Source: CAZDAM01 sp964503595
GTDB taxonomy: Bacteria; Muiribacteriota; UBA6191
Assembly: GCA_964503595.1 (NCBI GenBank)
Contig: CAZDAM010000113.1
Coordinates: forward strand, 1-9,420
Length of the DNA stretch: 9,420 nucleotides
Direction of reading: 5' to 3'
Below are positions 5,998-9,420 of this stretch, in pieces. How positions within the stretch are numbered: position 1 is the first letter of the stretch; each line of letters starts with the position of its first letter. The translations under genes and the position numbers were made by a program. A model generated the notes under the pieces. The model was not told the DNA's origin and made no database searches. It saw only the letters and a list, made by a program, of their open reading frames with translations.

Positions 5998-8817
5998 CTA
6001 GAAACCACGTTTGAGCTTCATGCCCAGGGATTCTTCCCTCTGTCTTAGGCGTGGTTCCCAGGAGGACTCGTAGTATAGAGAAAGACCCCCCCGGCCTTCA
6101 AACTCTGCCCGACGAAATCCATGCCAGTCAGATCCTGAAACCGAAGTACCCAGAAGAAGTCTGAGTTCTCCCTGAGCCAAAGGCAGGGCGTATCCAAGAT
6201 AGACATCCCCTCTTTCATAGGAACCCAGAGGCAGAGCTGTAAGGGCTCGATTCATCGAATCGGCAGAATTGCGCTGCCAGGCGGCCCCGTAAAGCAGTCT
6301 TTCCTGTCTTCCATCAAGAACAATTTCGAAATGATCCGATTTTTCCAGATTGCGGCCTAAAGCATCCTCGATATTGCGACGGGCCAGCTCTACCTCAAGT
6401 CTGATTTGCTCCGAAAGCTGGCGGTTCATACGAACTGCGGTTTCCTGAATTTTCAGATTTTCTGTCGCGGCAATCCCGAAACCGGATAAGGGTTGATCCC
6501 GGTAAATGAACTGGATATTGCGGCCCACCTCGGCATATTTCCATTCATCCCCATATTCCAGAAGAGCATGAGCCATTGGCTTGAGCCTGACATAACCCAT
6601 CGCTTCCGAAGCAAACTGATAGGCCCCGGCACCCACCTGAACCCCATGAAAGGGCACAAGCACTCCGATCCGGGACTCTCCTGCCTGATCCTTTTTCTGC
6701 AACTCAAGAACCAGCTCACCCGAAAGGGGCTTTGCAGAAGTTACTGAAAACGTAGGAAGGGTCGTACTTTCAGGACTTGTCGTTACACTGACTGCCCGAA
6801 GCTCCTTGACACTGATAAAAACCGGTTCTTCAGCGGGAGAGGCCAAACCATCCCCCAAAGTGGTTTCAAGCCAGAGAGGAGGATTCAGGGGATCGGGCTG
6901 AGGCTCAAGACTGGCCAGCACTTCCTTTTCAAGGATTTCTTCTCTTTTCTGGCTTGTCCCGGTTTCATCCAGCCATTCCGGCAGACGCTGAACCCCTTTG
7001 GCCAAAGCCCAGGAAAGAGCCTGTTCCCGAACTTTTCCGGCACCCTCGAAATCATCCTTCTGGCGGAAAAATTCCCACCACATCTGGGCATGCTCAAGGG
7101 AGTGGTATTCAAGAGTACGCATCCGGGATATTTCGGCCTCAATCATTACTTCATCCCCTCTTTTCAGAAGGGAGGCATGCCAGGAAAAAAGCAGATGAGA
7201 CGGGCGGCTTTTTGATTCCACATAACGGCGAAAAAGATGGAGTTCCTCGGTAGCCAGGCCAGCTCGCTGACAGGCCCTTAAAGCCATGTCCCATTCCTTT
7301 TCCGTTGCGGGTTCTGCCAGTCGGCAGGCCTTGGACCACAACTCCTTCGCCCCCGGATCTTCTGACTTCAACGATTCCGCTACCAGATAGGCAACCCTGA
7401 AATCCGAGCCTACAGACAAAGCCTTTCGGGAGTAGTCCAAAGCCCGGGGATGATTCTGGGCATGGGCCATTAAAGCCAGACTGACCGTCTGGGTCGCATT
7501 CAAAAGATTCTGTTCGGACAGATGACCAAGCAAATCAAGTGTCGCAGCAGGCTCGTTTTCACGAAAAGAGCGATGAAGGGAAAGCTCCAGCAGCTCTTCG
7601 GGCAAAAGACTGCCATCACCATGGCGGGCTACCAGATCGGCAAAAACCAGCGCCTCCGTCAGTCGGGGGCTTCTTCTCAGACCTTCCTCGGCAAGCGGCA
7701 GAGACGAAAGTCCTTCGGGAGATCTTTTCAGCATCCAGGCCAATTCCTGATCTGTAAGCTCTGAAAAAGAGAGTTCCTGAAGGGCTTCCAGCACCAGTGC
7801 TGGCTGATCCGCAAAAAATTCAAAGGTCCAGTGGGCCAGATTTTCAGCTTCGATTCTGTCCGTCCCGCCAAAACAGAAAGCCGGCTTTGTCGCACACCCG
7901 GCCCGCAAAAACCTGGGACTGGAAGCCAGCGGAAAATGAAAGTGAACTTCCCGAATCCAGGGAACTTCTCCCTCAAAATCAGCCGGGGCTGGAAGCCTGT
8001 TCACTTCCGCTTCCAGCAAGTTCAGAAATTCTCTGGCTTCCTGGGGTCGGTACGCTCCCAGGTAGGCCAGCAGTTCTCTTGCCTGATCGGGCTTTCCTTC
8101 CAGGAGGACAGCATCTTTACGAAGGTTCAGCCCCACTTCTTCTTCCAGCGGGATTTTCGCGATCAGATCCTGCAAAAGAGCCGGATCCGCCTGATTGAGA
8201 TAACCCAGTAGCAGGCATTCCCGAAGAATCTGGGAATCTGATGCGATCCTGGCGGCGTCGGCCCATTCCTGAAGCGTGTCTGTTCCCGGCCTTCTTAAGA
8301 AGAACCTTTTGAGAAAAGGTAAAGCAAGATCCGGATGGTTCGCCGTCAGAAAGAGATCCTTCCATTCCCGCAGCTGATGTTCCGGAAGATTTTTCATATG
8401 CGGAACCAGAGCCTCGGAAATCCATTTCAATCCTTCAGCAGAAGCCTGGGAAGGTCGATTCCGGGCAAGTTCAAGAAGCTCTTCAGGGCCAGGGGTTTCT
8501 CCCAGTCCTCTCAGGAAAAACAGCCATGCCCTGTCCGCCTGACCCTGCTTTTCAAAAGCATGACCCAAGGCCTTTGCCAGCTCTACATCTTCATGACGCC
8601 TGAGGTATACCAAAGCCTGGGACAAGGCCACCGGGCTTCCCGCATCCAGCCCCTTAAGAATCTCTTCCCGACTTTCCATGGCAGGCGGAGTTTGAAGAAT
8701 TTCTGCTCTTTGGGCAGGGGGAAGATTCTGAATTCCAGGATCTGTCGGGCTGAGCCAATAGGCCAGAACCATAACGGTAAGTCCAACGGCAATTGCATAA
8801 AGTGAGCGAGAATTCAT
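5998..8817 (-). CDS. TPR-rich protein with C-terminal outer-membrane barrel, PelB-like
   Basis: A 939-residue protein (numbering from ATG 8817). Residues ~5-23 (LYAIAVGLTVMVLAYWL) form a signal anchor or uncleaved signal. Residues ~50-640 are almost wholly helical with TPR-like spacing (ALGHAFEKQGQADRAWLFFLRG; AYLVAESLKSEDPGAKELWSKA). After a Pro-rich linker, residues ~665-939 change to alternating beta strands with aromatic girdles (GDVYLGYALPLAQGELRLLLG; GGLSLYYESSWEPRLRQ), ending KLKRGF with a terminal Phe. N-anchor, periplasmic TPR array and outer-membrane barrel is the plan of PelB, the Pel exopolysaccharide export protein, and more loosely of PgaA-type exporters. No polysaccharide gene is nearby, so the substrate is unknown and the name is tentative. 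A Cys pair (C308, C315) suggests an oxidising compartment. A TTG at 8832 would add five residues, but only the ATG has an SD-like AGGT (8823-8826), though weak. First gene of the operon. Confidence 0.72.
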   Translation of the reverse strand: MNSRSLYAIAVGLTVMVLAYWLSPTDPGIQNLPPAQRAEILQTPPAMESREEILKGLDAGSPVALSQALVYLRRHEDVELAKALGHAFEKQGQADRAWLFFLRGLGETPGPEELLELARNRPSQASAEGLKWISEALVPHMKNLPEHQLREWKDLFLTANHPDLALPFLKRFFLRRPGTDTLQEWADAARIASDSQILRECLLLGYLNQADPALLQDLIAKIPLEEEVGLNLRKDAVLLEGKPDQARELLAYLGAYRPQEAREFLNLLEAEVNRLPAPADFEGEVPWIREVHFHFPLASSPRFLRAGCATKPAFCFGGTDRIEAENLAHWTFEFFADQPALVLEALQELSFSELTDQELAWMLKRSPEGLSSLPLAEEGLRRSPRLTEALVFADLVARHGDGSLLPEELLELSLHRSFRENEPAATLDLLGHLSEQNLLNATQTVSLALMAHAQNHPRALDYSRKALSVGSDFRVAYLVAESLKSEDPGAKELWSKACRLAEPATEKEWDMALRACQRAGLATEELHLFRRYVESKSRPSHLLFSWHASLLKRGDEVMIEAEISRMRTLEYHSLEHAQMWWEFFRQKDDFEGAGKVREQALSWALAKGVQRLPEWLDETGTSQKREEILEKEVLASLEPQPDPLNPPLWLETTLGDGLASPAEEPVFISVKELRAVSVTTSPESTTLPTFSVTSAKPLSGELVLELQKKDQAGESRIGVLVPFHGVQVGAGAYQFASEAMGYVRLKPMAHALLEYGDEWKYAEVGRNIQFIYRDQPLSGFGIAATENLKIQETAVRMNRQLSEQIRLEVELARRNIEDALGRNLEKSDHFEIVLDGRQERLLYGAAWQRNSADSMNRALTALPLGSYERGDVYLGYALPLAQGELRLLLGTSVSGSDWHGFRRAEFEGRGGLSLYYESSWEPRLRQREESLGMKLKRGF

Positions 8818-8995
8818 GTGAGACCTGAACAACCCGAAACGGGCAAAAACAAACTAGGGCGGCATACTAGATCAGCCCACCCTGTTCGCGATCGAAGGGA
8901 AGCAGGGATCATCACAAAAGATCGCGGATCTAGTCCGTTTTTGACGATCTCAAACTAAATTCAGGCTAAAATATGCCTTCAGAAATACGATCAGG
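8818..8995 (-). promoter_or_regulatory. Leader and presumed promoter region of the minus-strand operon
   Basis: This 178-bp stretch has no credible gene and must carry the control signals of the PelB-like/S9/hemB operon unless transcription enters through the PAS remnant. Seen on the minus strand: a weak SD (AGGT, 8823-8826); a small CCCG-TTT-CGGG stem (8833-8843) just upstream; a run rich in T (TTTGTTTTTG) around 8845-8854; TAGTAT (8864-8869) as a possible -10 without a good -35; and the nested inverted repeat at 8866-8934. I could not assign a convincing sigma-70 promoter. Three CTAG and six GATC tetranucleotides fall in this interval, with a seventh GATC starting at 8989. Confidence 0.4.
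8866..8934. repeat. Nested inverted repeat, one arm interrupted by 13 nt
   Basis: ACTAGATC (8866-8873) pairs with GATCTAGT (8927-8934), and CGCGATC (8887-8893) pairs with GATCGCG (8920-8926). The two right arms are contiguous, making a 15-nt block; the left complement is identical except that 13 nt (8874-8886) split it. The centre (8894-8919) is 26 nt. It can fold as an RNA or DNA stem with a one-sided bulge, or act as a pair of operator half-sites, about 50 bp upstream of the operon's first start codon. Arms verified base by base; function unknown. Confidence 0.65.
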
Positions 8996-9226
8996 TCATT
9001 CTTTCTCAAAGGCTTGGAAAGAAACGAAGAGTCTCACGGGGTGAATACCCGACTTGAGAATCCTGTGATTGGCCCCTGTAAGCTCTTCACGGGAATATCC
9101 GGAAATATCACAGAACTTATCATTGGCATGTACAATATTATCCTGAAGATCCCCTGCAAAGAGCGGAGCATGGGCATCCACTGCCCTGCGAATCTCGATG
9201 AGGTTATCAATCGTGAATGGAGACAT
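8996..9226 (-). pseudogene. Truncated PAS-domain remnant
   Basis: A 76-codon minus-strand frame. Residues ~7-62 read as the first half of a PAS sensory domain of the kind found ahead of GGDEF or histidine-kinase modules: NLIEIRRAVDAHA, then IVHANDKFCDISGYSREEL, then ANHRILKSGIHP. The domain is lost immediately after the HP; the next residues (VRLFVSFQAFEKE, then stop) do not match, and an intact PAS needs roughly 40-50 more residues plus an output domain. The segment APLFAGDLQDN replaces the usual hydrophobic strand (AIVAITDxxGN), suggesting drift. There is no Shine-Dalgarno before the ATG at 9226 and an in-frame TGA lies two codons upstream. I read it as a decaying fragment of a longer sensor gene. 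A short functional PAS-only protein is possible but less likely. Confidence 0.65.
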
Positions 9227-9231
9227 GATTC

Positions 9232-9420
9232 ATGGAAGGATTAAGGCTTGAAGAAATGATTGCAGGCGTTGGTCAGGATTCTGTCAGATTCATTATGAGT
9301 TCTGTCCATGGTTTTGACGTCAAAGCATTCACAGAACTCTATTCGCCTGGAGTGATCCCGGAGTTCCTCTACTGTGTCAAAAACGGCCTGGTCGCCCTGA
9401 CTTTGAAAACACCCTCTGGT
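9232..9420 (+). CDS. Unrecognised protein, N-terminal fragment
   Basis: A frame opens at ATG 9232 and runs off the right edge, giving 63 residues beginning MEGLRLEEMIAGVGQDSV. An in-frame TGA at 9226-9228 makes this the first possible ATG. GGAGA (9219-9223) lies 8 nt upstream, a good Shine-Dalgarno, which supports a real gene despite the fragment's shortness. There is no signal peptide or membrane segment at the start, so a cytoplasmic protein is likely. I see no motif that names a family. Its leader falls inside the antisense PAS remnant; overlapping -10-like hexamers TACAAT and TATTAT (9131-9141) have no matching -35 of quality, so the promoter is unresolved. Confidence 0.6.
   Translation, partial: MEGLRLEEMIAGVGQDSVRFIMSSVHGFDVKAFTELYSPGVIPEFLYCVKNGLVALTLKTPSG

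Noticed and set aside
8818..8832. TTG start at 8832 for the PelB-like protein
   Set aside because: It would add MFRSH ahead of a normal signal anchor; no Shine-Dalgarno precedes the TTG, whereas ATG 8817 has AGGT at a usable distance.
8941..8972. TTGACG ... TAAAAT as a + strand sigma-70 promoter
   Set aside because: The spacer is 20 bp, outside the usual 16-18, and it would lie about 260 bp from the only + strand gene.
8996..9244. + strand open frame opposite the PAS remnant
   Set aside because: The minus strand carries clear PAS sequence; the + frame has no family signature.

Overview
The window comes from a Gram-negative (diderm) bacterium of moderate GC content. The evidence is a partial gene ending in an outer-membrane beta-barrel strand, a large TPR protein with a C-terminal barrel-like region, an apparently exported S9 peptidase, and a HemB of the aspartate-rich type common in Proteobacteria. 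I cannot place it more precisely; a proteobacterial or deltaproteobacteria-like lineage is a guess. No tRNA, rRNA, CRISPR array, insertion sequence or phage gene was seen.

Layout. Positions 1-152 (+) hold the last 49 codons of a beta-barrel protein. Close behind it (161-3073, +) is a 970-residue fused multi-pass membrane / spermidine-synthase-like protein. Its Shine-Dalgarno overlaps the stop of the barrel gene, so the two are probably one transcription unit. Facing it is a three-gene minus-strand operon, read from right to left: a TPR plus outer-membrane-barrel protein resembling PelB (8817-5998), an S9 prolyl-oligopeptidase-family peptidase (5952-3964), and hemB (3964-2984). The peptidase stop and the hemB start share one base (TAATG). 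The two units converge with a 90-bp coding overlap. A perfect 11-bp inverted repeat lies 20 nt past the hemB stop, inside the opposing gene.

Right of the operon (8818-9231) is an unusual stretch: a leader rich in GATC and CTAG with a nested interrupted inverted repeat (8866-8934), then a minus-strand remnant of a PAS sensory domain (8996-9226) that breaks off mid-domain. The window ends with the start of an unrecognised plus-strand gene (9232 onward), whose ribosome binding site lies inside the PAS remnant.

How the genes work together. HemB is housekeeping (tetrapyrrole synthesis). The two genes ahead of it encode envelope proteins, so the operon seems to mix a possible export or envelope function with haem biosynthesis. 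No pel biosynthesis genes, polyamine genes or other haem genes are visible. I did not find a convincing new multi-gene system. The items most worth checking are the orphan PelB-like/S9 pair, the hairpin in the convergent overlap, the interrupted inverted repeat ahead of the operon, and the altered metal-site loop of HemB.
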